Source: Erigeron canadensis (Eukaryota; Streptophyta; Magnoliopsida; Asterales; Asteraceae). Taken from it: 64,000 nucleotides of DNA. The position numbers were made by a program, and so were the translations under genes. Below, piece by piece: positions 1 to 11,043 of the stretch. Within the stretch, counting starts at the first letter, position 1. Each line of letters opens with the position of its first letter. The DNA lies in contig NC_057769.1 of NCBI RefSeq assembly GCF_010389155.1, forward strand, positions 31,744,735 through 31,808,734, in the 5' to 3' direction. The notes below the pieces were generated by a model, which did no database searches, was not told the origin of the DNA, and saw only the letters and a program-made list of their open reading frames with translations.

Positions 1-29
1 CACTGGTACATAGTGATATTATTTATAGA

Positions 30-1136
30 CTAGAAAATTTTGGACCCCGCGTTGCAGGGTCTCAATTCCTTTGTTGAAACGGTTCGTTATTTTAGTATAT
101 ATGCCGTGAATTTTCGACAGCTTAATTAGAAATAATTTTGTCATTAATATATTTGTTTAAAAGTATGCAAGAAATCAAAACGTAACCCGTAGTAGAAACC
201 TGAACGGGATGTGATATGACAAAAATATTAATATATTAATTCAGATATCAAGTGGATGCGATATAGCAAAATGCAAGTCGTGGTATGGGGTGTATCACAA
301 TAAGGTTGAACGACAAATAAAAAGTGTGAAAAAATCAAAAGAAGTAACCCGTAATAAAAAAACCGAAAAGGAAAAACAAAACTAAAAAAGAAAAAGACAT
401 GACAAAATCCGAACAGGATGCAATGTGGCAAAATCCAAACTATAATAAACGTGCGATGTGTCACTTTATAACCGATGACACGTGTCAAGTTTTAATAAGC
501 ATGGTTACTATTGATAACCATGCAAAAAAAAAAAAAAAACTCAAAATGGGATCCGTAATGTCAGAATTTAAATAGTGATGTGAGGTATATGATGAACCAA
601 TAAAAGAGATTATATAAGCAAAAAAAAAGGTATCAAAAAACCAAGAAAAACCAAAAGATAAATAACCTTAACGAAAATAGAAATAACAAAGAAAAAATAA
701 AATATTGTGTAAAAGTTTCCAATATATTAATTTAGAACACAAAAGCCAAAAAACTATGATGAACACCAAGAAAAAACCCCAAACGGAATCCAAAATGACA
801 AAATCTAAATAGTGATGGGGGTATACGATGAATCAATAGAAAGAGAACACAAAAGCAAAATAACTATGTAATAAACCAACAAAAACCGAAAGAAAAATAA
901 CCTTAACGGGATCCGATATAGCAAAATCGGAAAAAAAGCGGGATATAGGTGGACCAATAGAAAGAAAACACAAAAGCAAAAAATACTATGTAGGAAACCA
1001 AGAAAAACCGAACAAAAAATAACTTTAACGGAATCCGATATAACAAAATATGAGAAAAAATACGAGATACAAGTGGACCAATAGAACAGCGCCACGTGAC
1101 ACGTGACACCGTTCATTGGCCTCGCCTTTAATGAGA
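30..1136 (-). mobile_element. Helitron-like element carrying a minisatellite
   Basis: Read on the minus strand, the right boundary at 1136 begins A|TCTCATTAAAGG. The left boundary has a GC-rich hairpin (stem GACCC/GGGTC, about 43-61), a short AT-rich gap and CTAG|T at 33-29. A 5' TC, a 3' hairpin plus CTRR and insertion between A and T are the Helitron signature. No Rep/helicase coding is visible, so it would be non-autonomous. The interior is mostly a degenerate tandem repeat of about 123 bp. The 3' end is the firmer of the two; the 5' end is inferred. Confidence 0.5.
549..1090. repeat. Degenerate tandem repeat, about 123-bp unit
   Basis: Successive units start near 549, 783, 907 and 1030. 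Each begins with a GGATCCGATATARCAAAAT-like block and continues through 'GGACCAATAGAA', 'AACACAAAAGCAAAA' and 'AAACCAAGAAAAACC' to 'ATAACCTTAACG'. The last two spacings are 124 and 123 bp. More diverged partial units (TAACCCGTA..AAAAACC) lie at about 180-430. Only short chance reading frames occur in it. It lies inside the putative Helitron, where minisatellites are common. Confidence 0.7.
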
Positions 1137-1537
1137 TTACAATACAATATCCCGCAACACTAGAAGTAGTTTTGACTTTTGATAGTCAAACCTGTGCGCT
1201 TCAAAATTCAAATTGATGCAAATTTATTATTTTTGCAGCTGGATGACTTTGTAATCTGTTGATTTAGGACGAAATGAAAGATTATTCAGAATGAAACAGA
1301 GAATACGTTTGTGATGCTAACAAAAAAATCATACTTATATTAAATCAAAACCAACATGAAATCCATTCAAGATTCATTATATCTCTTATTTAAAATGGTA
1401 TAAAATTTTCTCCACTTTTATATGTTAGCTTACATATTAATGTTAAGTTACAATTATCTCTCAAATCAAGAGTCCTAATTGTTATCAAAAAATATTAAAA
1501 CAATCTTAATTGTTATCTATATATATATATATATATA

Positions 1538-2520
1538 CTAGGTACTTTACCCGCACGATTTGCGGATTATTATAATTATTATTCATAAAGGTTGAAAAAA
1601 AATCTTTAGACTAATATGATAATGTTCTATGTTTTTTCGTGTCACCATTTTATGCATAACCATTTGGTAAGATTCAAAATAAATTTTGATCATGCAAGCA
1701 GTCATATATATATTTCGATTGCTTATATTGTATAACCAATTAAAATCAAAAGTATAGTTATATTAGTGATTTGAGTTATGAAGTCTTTGTTGATTTATGT
1801 TTTAATTTCTTTGAACATGAGTTGTAAACATTATTAGTTTAACTTAATTTTTGTATGAAGAGATCGAAGAGCTGTAAGTTATAAAAGAAATACTTTCATT
1901 ACTTGATGTTTTTTCTTCTTTCTCTATTACTCACAATTAACATGAAAGGACATAAGTTTCTATTTGACAGAATAAACTAACTTAGCAAACAATGAGCAAG
2001 TATATTTGACCATTTTAATTGATAACTTTGACCTAATGGGCATGTATGTTTTACCATTACTCGTATTTGTGTGTCATTCATATAAAAATATATAAAAATT
2101 ATTAGTAGATTTTTTTTTGAAAGGTAGAAATTATTAGTATATAGGTTGTAATAGTTTAAATTGGAAATGATATTGTTTTTTATTTGTCATGTATTACAGA
2201 CGGCCATACAGATTTATATATAAGATTTTATTTGATGTTTTTTACTTTCTTGATATTTTATATATTATTTCTATTTATTTATATTCAATACATAATGTTA
2301 GGCCATTTTTTTTAGAACATAAGATTCGACCATTTTGATAGAAGATTTTTTTTTGTTTTTGTTTCTTTTTATTTTCTATAGATATAAAATAAAATATTGT
2401 TTAAAAAATATGAAGATGTCACATTTGACGAATCCTATGTGGTAATTGTTTTAGCATAGATGTGAATTTAAAGAATGCTTTAGAAGACTCGTTTAACTAC
2501 TGTTTTAATAGATATATAGA
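1538..2520 (-). mobile_element. Helitron-like non-autonomous element
   Basis: On the minus strand it opens A|TCTATATATCTATT at 2520. It ends with the hairpin CCGCAAATCGTGCGG (about 1552-1566), then GTAAAGTAC and CTAG|T at 1541-1537. The hairpin and CTAG|T end resemble the shorter Helitron copies near 33.6, 50.6 and 59.8 kb. No coding sequence is visible. The (TA)n run at 1517-1537 flanks the 3' end, so the exact insertion point there is uncertain. Confidence 0.6.
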
Positions 2521-2529
2521 TATGGGGAT

Positions 2530-2706
2530 GATAATATAACGCTATCGGGTATTTAAGTTTAGGTGTGGAACACTCACATACTAATTTTTTTAAACCATAA
2601 ATATCATGGGGGACCAAACACATTTACATTAAACAAGAAATAATAAAATATTGGTATGTGAGGGGTTCCAAACCTAAGCTTAGGTGCCGGACAACCTTAT
2701 ATTCCC
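2530..2706. mobile_element. Foldback MITE, copy A
   Basis: The two ends are imperfect inverted repeats about 45 bp long. The left end reads TTTAAGTTTAGGTGTGGAAC..CTCACATAC. The reverse complement of the right end reads CCTAAGCTTAGGTTTGGAAC..CTCACATAC. The centre is AT-rich. A second copy of the same family lies at 17602-18494, split by another element. Ends are approximate and no target duplication was assigned. Confidence 0.7.
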
Positions 2707-3471
2707 TATATATATATACACACACCATAGGACAATTGATTGAAAATAAATTTATTCGTGTTTTGGGCCCGTATCATGATCAAAAACATATACTTGAATG
2801 TCAAGTACAAGATCACAAATATGTTTATATTTTAATTCATAGTTATCTTTCATAATAATATCAGATTATGAGTATAAAGCGGTTAAAAAAAGATTCTATA
2901 ATATAAGAATCATTGTAGCATGTGCCTTATAGAATGACTACGTAAAACAAATCTATCAATATGTCTCAGCTAATAATGACAGTGACGAACATGTGATTAT
3001 TGTATTACAACTTGCGAACTATAACACTTGGAAATTGTATATCTTTAAAGTTATAAGCTTTTATGGCTTAAATGTATAAAGATTTAATATTAATAATATC
3101 ATAAGCTCGGACACCGGTCTAAAATCTAGTTAACGAGGACCTATAATTTACCTAAAAATATATAGATATATGCCACCTCTAATTATATTTTAGAAAATAT
3201 TGAAACTGTATTTAAAAAATATATATATATAATTTTCTTTTGAGATTTGACTAAATAAAAGTTCAATAATATAATCAACACACAAAACCAATATTATATC
3301 CGCTCAACACCAGCACTTACTGACCCAACAACAACAACAAATCTTGAAACCAACATAGAAATCTTTTTCCATCAAAATCCAACATACCCACTTCCTCTCA
3401 TCTTTTTATTCACCTAAATCCATCTAAAAGTTTACATCTTTTTCACAAAAAAATAAAAATAAAAATAAATC
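2707..3471. other. Intergenic and upstream region of the SIP aquaporin
   Basis: AT-rich sequence with no supportable gene. The last 170 bp before the start codon is pyrimidine- and A-rich with CAACAACAACAA (about 3327-3339), and looks like a transcribed 5' leader. No clear TATA box could be assigned. Confidence 0.4.
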
Positions 3472-6421
3472 ATGGGTGTAGTAAAGTCAGCAATTGGCGA
3501 TGGAGTGTTGACTTTCATGTGGGTATTTTGTGCATCCACACTTGGTGCAGCAACTTCATACATAGCTACAGCAATTGGGGTTAAAGGATTGCCACCCCTT
3601 TTGATTACAACTTCATTAATTTTTATACTTTTGTTTGTGTTTGGAATTATTGGTAATTTGTTAGGTGGTGCTAGTTTTAATCCTACTGCTACTGCTGCTT
3701 TTTATGCTGCTGGTCTTGGCAGAGATACACTTGTTTCCGCTTCTGTTCGCTTTCCAGCTCAGGTCAATCCTTTGATGATATAAGTATTATTTTAATGTTA
3801 TGTTATGTTGGTTGTTTATTACTATTATTGTTATTGTATTTTTATTGGTAGGAAGTGTTGTTATTGTTGTGTGGAGTTAGGGTTTTGAATTGGGATCATA
3901 GAATTGGTATTAGTTCTTTTAAGGGGGGCGATTGACTTAGTTTGTTTTAGGGGGTTATTGGCTTATTGAAATTTCAAAAACCCGATAAGCTGGTTTCTAT
4001 CGGCTTATGAGCTTATATAATAAGTAGTATGCTCAAGTTCGTAAAAGTTCATAAGCTGGTAAAATTGAGTACGTCGGCCGGACTTTTGAAAATTCAGTAA
4101 TTATGTTAAGCAAAGAAACTTAGCTAAGCTGACCACCCCCTATAAATCCAAAATCATGGAGGGTTGACTTGCTTATTTGTTTACTGGCTTATTGAAATTT
4201 CAAAGATCCAATACGCTTGTTTTCATCAGCTTATGAGATTATCAATATGTATCTTGTAAACCGGTAAGAATGAGCCTTATCAGCTTTTTGAACGTTTTAT
4301 CATTCATCAAGTAACTAAGTAAGGAAAGTAAGCTAAGGCAAGCACACACTAAATTTTTAACGTCATGATGGTCCTAGTGTCACTGGCTTGTGGGGTTTTG
4401 GTGGAGACCCAGGCTTTTCTGTTCAACAAAGCTGGTTCGGGTGGGATGTTGATTTGGATTCATGCCAGATGCTAATGCCACACATTTAAGTGACAAATCA
4501 TATGTGGTAACGAATGCAAATAACATGGTGCATGGTATTAACTTTTTCTGGAAGGTTAGGTTTGTCATCATGTAGTTTTGGTTGGTTCAGGGCGGTTAGA
4601 TCATCTTTCTTTGCCTTCTAAAAGTCTGTAAGTAATTTTGGCTTAATCTTGGGATGGATGGATGGTGTTCAGACTCAGGAAATTCTTTACTAAATATCAT
4701 TCATATCCAAGGGTAGAATCTTGAATTTTACATGCAGACTTCAAAATTTATACCAAGTGTTATATAACTATTCTCATGACTTGTAAAATAAGCGAACTTT
4801 GAATGTTAAATTATGCAATCCATGTCAATCTGATTTTTTTGACATATGGTAATTATAGTGACTTAATCTCAATTTAATGGCCGCACTCATACCTGATTTA
4901 TTTTATGTTGGTAAATTTAGTCCATTTCACAATAGATGCATTTCCAACTACACTTCCGTAGCTGTTTGAATTTAGTCTTAGACTTTTGAAATGTGATTAA
5001 AATGTACTAATTTTTGTGCGTATTAGTTCTAGGATTATGTGCATTTTGATGATGCTACAATTTTAGGTGACCAACAGGTTAGGGTTGTTAATTACACTCT
5101 TACAGATAGTCATTAATGGTTTATTACTGACATTCTTGTATAGATTTAGTTTTTTGAAAGTTATTTTTGTCAATTGCTACTTTGGGCCATAGAGGTCTAG
5201 AATGTATAGTCTTTGATATCTTAAGTCTGAGTTTGGCTTAATTTTGAAGTATAGCACGACGGTTTCTTGACAGGCACTAGGTGCAGTTGGTGGTGCATTG
5301 GCAATTGTTGAGCTGATGCCATTGGAGTACAAACACATGCTCGGTGGACCTTCCGTAAAAGTTGACTTACATACTGGTGCTATTGCTGAGGGAGTGTTGA
5401 CTTTTGTGATGTCCTTTTTGGTCCTCCTCATTATTCTCAAAGGCCCCAGGAGTCCACTGATCAAAAATTGGATGCTTTCGATGTCGATTGTGTCTATGGT
5501 GGTTCTTGGTTCTGGTTATACAGGTCCTTCAATGAATCCCGCAAATGTAAGTGTTAACTCTCTTGTTTATCTTGACTTCCCTTTTGAAATAATTTTACCA
5601 ACCCATGAATATTTCTAGTTAGGTGGCACAAAATGGATGGTCTGGACAGATTGGGTTATGGGTTAAAAACGAACAGGCTTTGGTTCGGTTTACCCGAAAC
5701 ACTTTTTGCCAGAATAGTTTTAAACTTTCATATAGATGATGAGGGTTCAAATATGATTGCAAACACTATTATTTCAATAGCATTGCGCAGGGATTAGGCT
5801 ACTATAAAAATAAGAATAAAGGAGTCCCATCTGTAAATGTTTGTCGATTTACTATGTTTATAGTACTCAATATTTTAGTTTGCCGCTATCAACTCTTGGG
5901 TTTGTTTGATGTTCCCAGTTCCCTGTTAAGCTACAAATCAAACCTATGAACCAATAGCCCAGCCTGCATTAAAGCCCAACATTCTGAATAGACCAAAACT
6001 GGTCTAGACCGAAAATACCTGGCCTGAGACCGGTTTGGCCCTAGCACGACCAAAGACCATTTAGTCCGGTCTTCGGTCCATAGACTTTCCAACTTTCAGT
6101 CTTCAGGTTTTTGACCCGTTCTCACCCCTAGCACATTCAACCTGTTTCTATGCAAAAATCGATGTGTTTAACCCGGTATAAAGTAAACATAATCCCATAT
6201 GAGCCATTTAGTATACGTGTTAAAATTGCAGCCTCTATATTAAATGTGGTTCTTTTAATATCTTTTTGCAGGCGTTTGGTTGGGCGTATGTTAATAATCG
6301 TCATAATACATGGGAGCAGTTCTATGTTTATTGGATTTGTCCGTTCATAGGTGCAATATTCGCTGGTTGGATATTCCGTGTTTTCTTTCCATTACCTCCG
6401 AAGAAGAAGAAGACCGCTTGA
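3472..6421 (+). CDS. SIP1: SIP1-type aquaporin (small basic intrinsic protein)
   Basis: Three exons, 3472-3762, 5274-5546 and 6272-6421, all with GT..AG introns and in phase, give 237 residues, the normal SIP length. SIPs are MIP-family channels of the plant endoplasmic reticulum that pass water and perhaps small solutes. The first pore motif is NPT (N70-T72) rather than NPA. The second is a standard NPA (N185-A187) ending exon 2. NPT is typical of the SIP1 branch, while SIP2 usually has NPL. Six hydrophobic spans are readable, and the protein ends with a lysine-rich tail (PPKKKKTA) typical of the family. The start is the first ATG and reads MGVVKSAIGD, matching SIP1 N-termini. Intron 1 (1.5 kb) holds two related repeats. 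No defect is seen; identity is strong, exact paralogue unresolved. Confidence 0.95.
3925..4345. repeat. Two diverged direct copies of a ~215-bp repeat in SIP intron 1
   Basis: Copy one (about 3925-4143) and copy two (about 4155-4345) share blocks such as TTGACTTRNTT, GGCTTATTGAAATTTCAAA and ATCGGCTTATGAGCTTAT, in the same order. Both end in AGCTAAG-rich sequence. The pair looks like two neighbouring insertions of one small element or an old tandem duplication. Neither has a coding frame. Confidence 0.55.
5547..6271 (+). other. SIP intron 2
   Basis: GT..AG intron. Around 5930-6130 it holds GGTCTAGACCGAAAA and GGTCTTCGGTCC-like text ending TTCTCACCCCTA, the reverse complement of a common hAT end (TAGGGGTGAGAA). 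I could not find a matching left end or a target duplication, so this is only a possible degraded hAT fragment. Confidence 0.3.
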
Positions 6422-7685
6422 AATTAAAACAAATTTAGCTGTCTTTTAGGTAACAAATTATTGTTTAAGCATTAGACTTCTTATTCATGGAGAATATTGT
6501 TTTACATACAAATGTTATGTATCTCAATCTCAATGTTAATTTAAGTTTATATGTCTAAACTTAAGTAATATTATTCTCTTGCTTTACCTTTTTAGTGCTA
6601 GATTCTAGACTAGTGGTAATTCATTGATCAGGTTTCCTTCCATCTGAGTATGGATTATCATTACGTAAAGTTTTGTTGTGTGCACTACAGGTGCTAAGAT
6701 TTATTTCCCGTTTACTTGTATATATTATGAAAAAACTTTGGGATATGCCCTTAGAGCATACGCTGTGCACGGATCAAAACAACCAGCATGGCAATCATCC
6801 AAGGCCACCACCGAAGAAGAGGGAGCCAGGCTACTTATCTCGCTGAAGCACAATGTGACCACCATAGAGCATCACTTTAGAAACAATGTGGAGAATCCTG
6901 CCACAGCGTGCTTGTTGGCAAGTAATTATGTTTGATCTCCTCCCTACTTGCATGCATCTTAAAGATGAGGCCTTTGTCAAAACCAAGTAAATATTTGGTC
7001 ATCGAACTCCATTCCATATTATCTTTTGCGACAAACAAAACTTTTGGTTATATAGATTGACCGTTATGCCCTTGGAACTTGAATGATTAAAACTTCTTGA
7101 TAAACTACAAATTTAGTCCTTGTGGTCGTGAAAAAGGATTTTTTTGGGACAAAATAACCACCACACGGATGATTTTTGCTATTTTTTGAGTGGAAGAGAT
7201 GGTGCGTGCAAAAATTACAGAGCACAGGGACGAAATTTTTAGTTACTCAAACTTCCATCAATTACTGTACCATGTTATAATTAAGTCATTTTACAGTTAT
7301 ATTGGAATGACCATAATGCCCCTGGAAGTTAACCCTATGTTGCTGCAGTTATACTAAAAATAAAATTTACAACTCCAGCAAAATCTCGGATCATAAAATT
7401 TCATTGGCATTACTACTTTCCAACACGTTTTCATATGATCGTAATTTTGATTGTTACAAGGTTGTTGATTCAAGATTCTGTTTGATCCATTGTTCTGATA
7501 TACACAAGTTTTTAGAACAAAACTGCATTCACATATGAGTGATTGATATCCTATGATTATTACAATTTTTGTTTTCATTACACGAAAAGCTGGAGTCCTT
7601 AAAGCCTCCCACCGGTAGGATCCGGTACAGATCACTGTCAGCCACCGATCTTCTCGGGTTTCGAGCATTTTCATCACAAGACAAA
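6422..7685. other. Intergenic region between SIP and apyrase
   Basis: It holds the SIP 3' end and the apyrase upstream region. The stretch 6740-6930 is less AT-rich and open on the plus strand for about 85 codons, but I recognise no family in it. The last 116 bp (7569-7685) is open in the apyrase frame and reads like protein, although it has no ATG. Confidence 0.4.
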
Positions 7686-10600
7686 ATGCTGAAACGCAGT
7701 CGTCAACAGCAGTATAAGGAGTCCCTCTCTGATATGGCTCAACGCTACCGTGGGGTTATTTTGGTGATCACAGTGCCACTTTTTCTCATATGTTTTGTTC
7801 TGCTTCTGATGCCTATGGCTCGTTCTTCTTCGTCTTCTTCTTCTGATGCTTTTCAACAAAATAGAAAGTTTTTACCTTATTATGGTAGCCCTGTTCCCTC
7901 CTTGAAAAGCTATGCTGTGATTTTTGATGCCGGGAGTTCAGGAAGTAGAGTTCATGTTTTCAGTTTTGACCAGAATCTAGATCTTATGCACATTGGTAAA
8001 GAACTTGAGCTTTTTGTTCAGGTAAATCTACAATATATCTAAGTTGATATCTATTAATACATTGAATATCTACTAATTAATTTGTTTACTGAACACATTT
8101 TTTTTACCAATATATTTCCAAGGAGATTGAAACATATATTAGTTTTTTGGAGATGTAGCACGATAATATAATGTACTTGCACGTTTTTAATGATCGTGGA
8201 ACGTACATTAATGTTATATCATTCAATTTAATATACATACCAATTCTTACCGAAGCATACAGTTGCCTACATTTAATGGCAGAATGGTTTTGGCCTTTAG
8301 ACGTTCTTGCCATATTTAGTACTTATGAGAGAACAAAGTTTTCTTTTGTTGCCAGCTCTATTACTACAGAATAAGGATGAAGGTTATCTTATACAGTTTG
8401 TATATACTTCTTTTTTGTAGTTAAAACCAGGCCTGAGTGCATATGCAAAGGACCCTAAAGTTGCTGCACAATCGCTAATTCCTCTTTTAGAGAAAGCAGA
8501 AAACATTGTTCCACAAAAAATGCGCAAAGACACACCTGTGAAAGTTGGGGTTGGTGATTTTTTTTTGACATATATATTTTCAGTCATTTGTTAAAATCCG
8601 AGTGCTTATATATGCAGACACAATGATTAATGTGTATGCATTTCTGTATGCAGGCAACTGCAGGTTTAAGACAATTGGGAAATGATGCATCTGAGAAAAT
8701 TTTGCAAGCTGTAAAAATCTTGCTGTAAATATTCTACTTGATCTATACTGAGATATAGCTTTGAAATTTTATCATTAATGTAGGTGAAAGATTTGATGAA
8801 GAGTAGGAGCAGCCTCAAGTCCGATGATAATTGGGTGACTGTTCTGGATGGTACTCAAGAAGGTGCTTACTTATGGGTAAGTCACTTACTTTTGTAATCT
8901 ATTACAATTGTTGATTAATTAAAACATGTTGGGTATATTCACAGGTGACGATAAATTACCTGCTAAAAAGATTAGGCAAAAAATACTCGGATACTGTTGG
9001 GGTAGTTGATCTGGGTGGTGGGTCGGTACAAATGGCGTATGCTATCTCAGAAGCAGAAGCTGCCAAGGCCCCAAAGCCGACAAATGGAGATGATACATAC
9101 GTTAAGGAGTTGCTTCTCATGGGAACAAAGTATTACCTATATGTACATAGGTTTCCATCTTATCTGGATCATAAACATTGTCATTGTATGTTTGGTGATA
9201 CTGATTCTAGTTACATGAATTACATTAATTTTCTCATTACGACATCTGTGTTCTGTCAGCTACTTGCATCACGGATTATTAGCTGCTCGAGCTGAGATTT
9301 TGAAGACTTCAAAAAGTTCGGAGAATCCATGTGTCTTGTCTGGCTACAATGGTATATTAAAGTTTGCAGCTTTCAGTGTTAATGTTGCAATATTTTTGCA
9401 TCATCATCTTTGTATATGAGTCTCATCATACCAGTTGTAGCAAAAGGGACTATTTTCACCTATTTAGTTATCAGTGGGTTAATTCTGTTTATGTTCTGCC
9501 TCTTATAAAGAAATAACTGAAAGTTACCCGAAGTTTATGTCTAATGCAAACACCTGCTAGATCATTTTAATCAGGGTAATAAATTATATAGTTAAATGGA
9601 TCGTATAAAAAATTACCTATAAGATCCAAACCTATTTCGATTAGTTGCCCAGGTCGACCATTTTGCCACTTTTAATACAGAGATTCATCTCATGTATACG
9701 GTACAATAGTATAAGAATATTTTGCATGTAATTATACAATTTGTTCTATTTCTGGTGTGCAATCTAAAATGCAACCTCTGCTTCAGAAGGTAAAAGACCT
9801 TTTTGAGGACTGGTAATATTTTGCAGTAGATTTTTGCCAACCAAACAAGGATTTATCCTTTTATTAATATTTTTAAGGGGTTTACACATATGGAGGAAAA
9901 GATTACAAAGTTTCATCTCCTTCTTCTGGTTCAAGCATTAGCAAGTGTAGGCAAGAAGCACGCAAGGCTCTCAGAATTAACGAGTCAACTTGCTCCCATG
10001 AGAAATGCACCTTCGGTGGGATATGGAGTGGTGGTGGAGGTCATGGACAAAAAGATATGTTTGTTGCTTCATTTTTCTACGACAGGGCTGTGCAGGTATT
10101 GCAAGTCTTCTTGTCTGAATACTGTAAACACATTTATAAAGAACAAAAGTTCCATTTATTCCATTAAATGAGGTTGCAGCTCTGACTCAATTACTTATAA
10201 GTTAATTTGGGTTGCGTTTTTTATAATACGGATCAAATGAAAAAGTTCTAGCTAAAAGTGGAATGAATGAAATAGGTTGAAACTTGTCCAAATCTATGTT
10301 TAATGTTTACAACCTTTCAATTCATTTTAACTAGATTTATACTAATATTGTGAGAATACTGTTTTTGTAATATTATCTAAACATTCTTCATTGATAGACA
10401 AATGGATAAAAAAAAAAAGTATTTACTGGTTGGTCCAATCTGACTTACTTAGACCCAATGACCCATACTAAATATTTACCCATTTCAACTTAAACCTGTT
10501 TTGACTTTTTAAATGTGCGGCCTGCCACTCTATGTATATCAAGTATCAACTAGTGAGTCTGTAAATGTAGGCTGGATTGATTGATGCAAGCAAACCTATC

Positions 10601-11043
10601 GTCAAAATTCAGCCAATAGATTTTCAAGAAGCTGCTGAGCATATTTGTGTCACCAAACTTGAGGATGCCGGATCCAAATATCCTCATGTAGAAGCCTCTG
10701 ATCTACCCTACTTATGCATGGATCTTGTGTACGAGTTCACATTACTAGTAGATGGCTTTGGTAAGTTAATCCAAAATGGCATATTGCTTGATACCTTAGA
10801 TAAGAGTGAATTACACAGAAAATTAATCAAATTTCTTCTGAGTATCTATTTACAAAAACCAACTTAATTTATTTGCCTTTTGAACCAAATAAAGTTGTAA
10901 GAAACCAATGATGTTTTTGTTGGGCAGGTTTGGATCCATTGCAGGAGATTACATTGGTGAAGAAAGTCGAGTACCAAAATTCACTGGTCGAAGCTGCCTG
11001 GCCGTTAGGAAGTGCAATCGAAGCCGTGTCAGCAGCTACCTAA
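7686..11043 (+). CDS. APY: Apyrase (GDA1/CD39 nucleoside phosphatase), APY1/APY2 type
   Basis: Nine exons: 7686-8021, 8421-8549, 8654-8710, 8784-8876, 8945-9150, 9260-9351, 9878-10095, 10571-10760, 10928-11043. All phases agree and give 478 residues, against about 471 in Arabidopsis APY1/2. Apyrases hydrolyse NTP and NDP to NMP in the Golgi lumen or outside the cell. One N-terminal membrane anchor (about 24-43) follows a short basic tail, as in APY1/2. The conserved regions are visible: FDAGSSGSR (80-88), ATAGLR at the start of exon 3, [11 protein letters not shown] in exon 4, [12 protein letters not shown] in exon 5, and the C-terminal [13 protein letters not shown]. Intron 2 uses an unusual donor, GG|GTTGGT. 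The start chosen is the first ATG, but an open, protein-like frame continues upstream to 7557, so an upstream exon may add residues. Confidence 0.95.

Noticed and set aside
228..1116. Minus-strand open frames rich in Phe/Leu/Ser
   Set aside because: They lie in the A-rich 123-bp tandem repeat and its diverged copies. The composition alone gives Phe/Leu-rich frames with no domain.
6678..6935. Plus-strand 85-codon frame between SIP and apyrase
   Set aside because: Better base composition than its surroundings, but no recognised domain, no splice partners and no promoter. It could be a relic fragment, not enough to call a gene.
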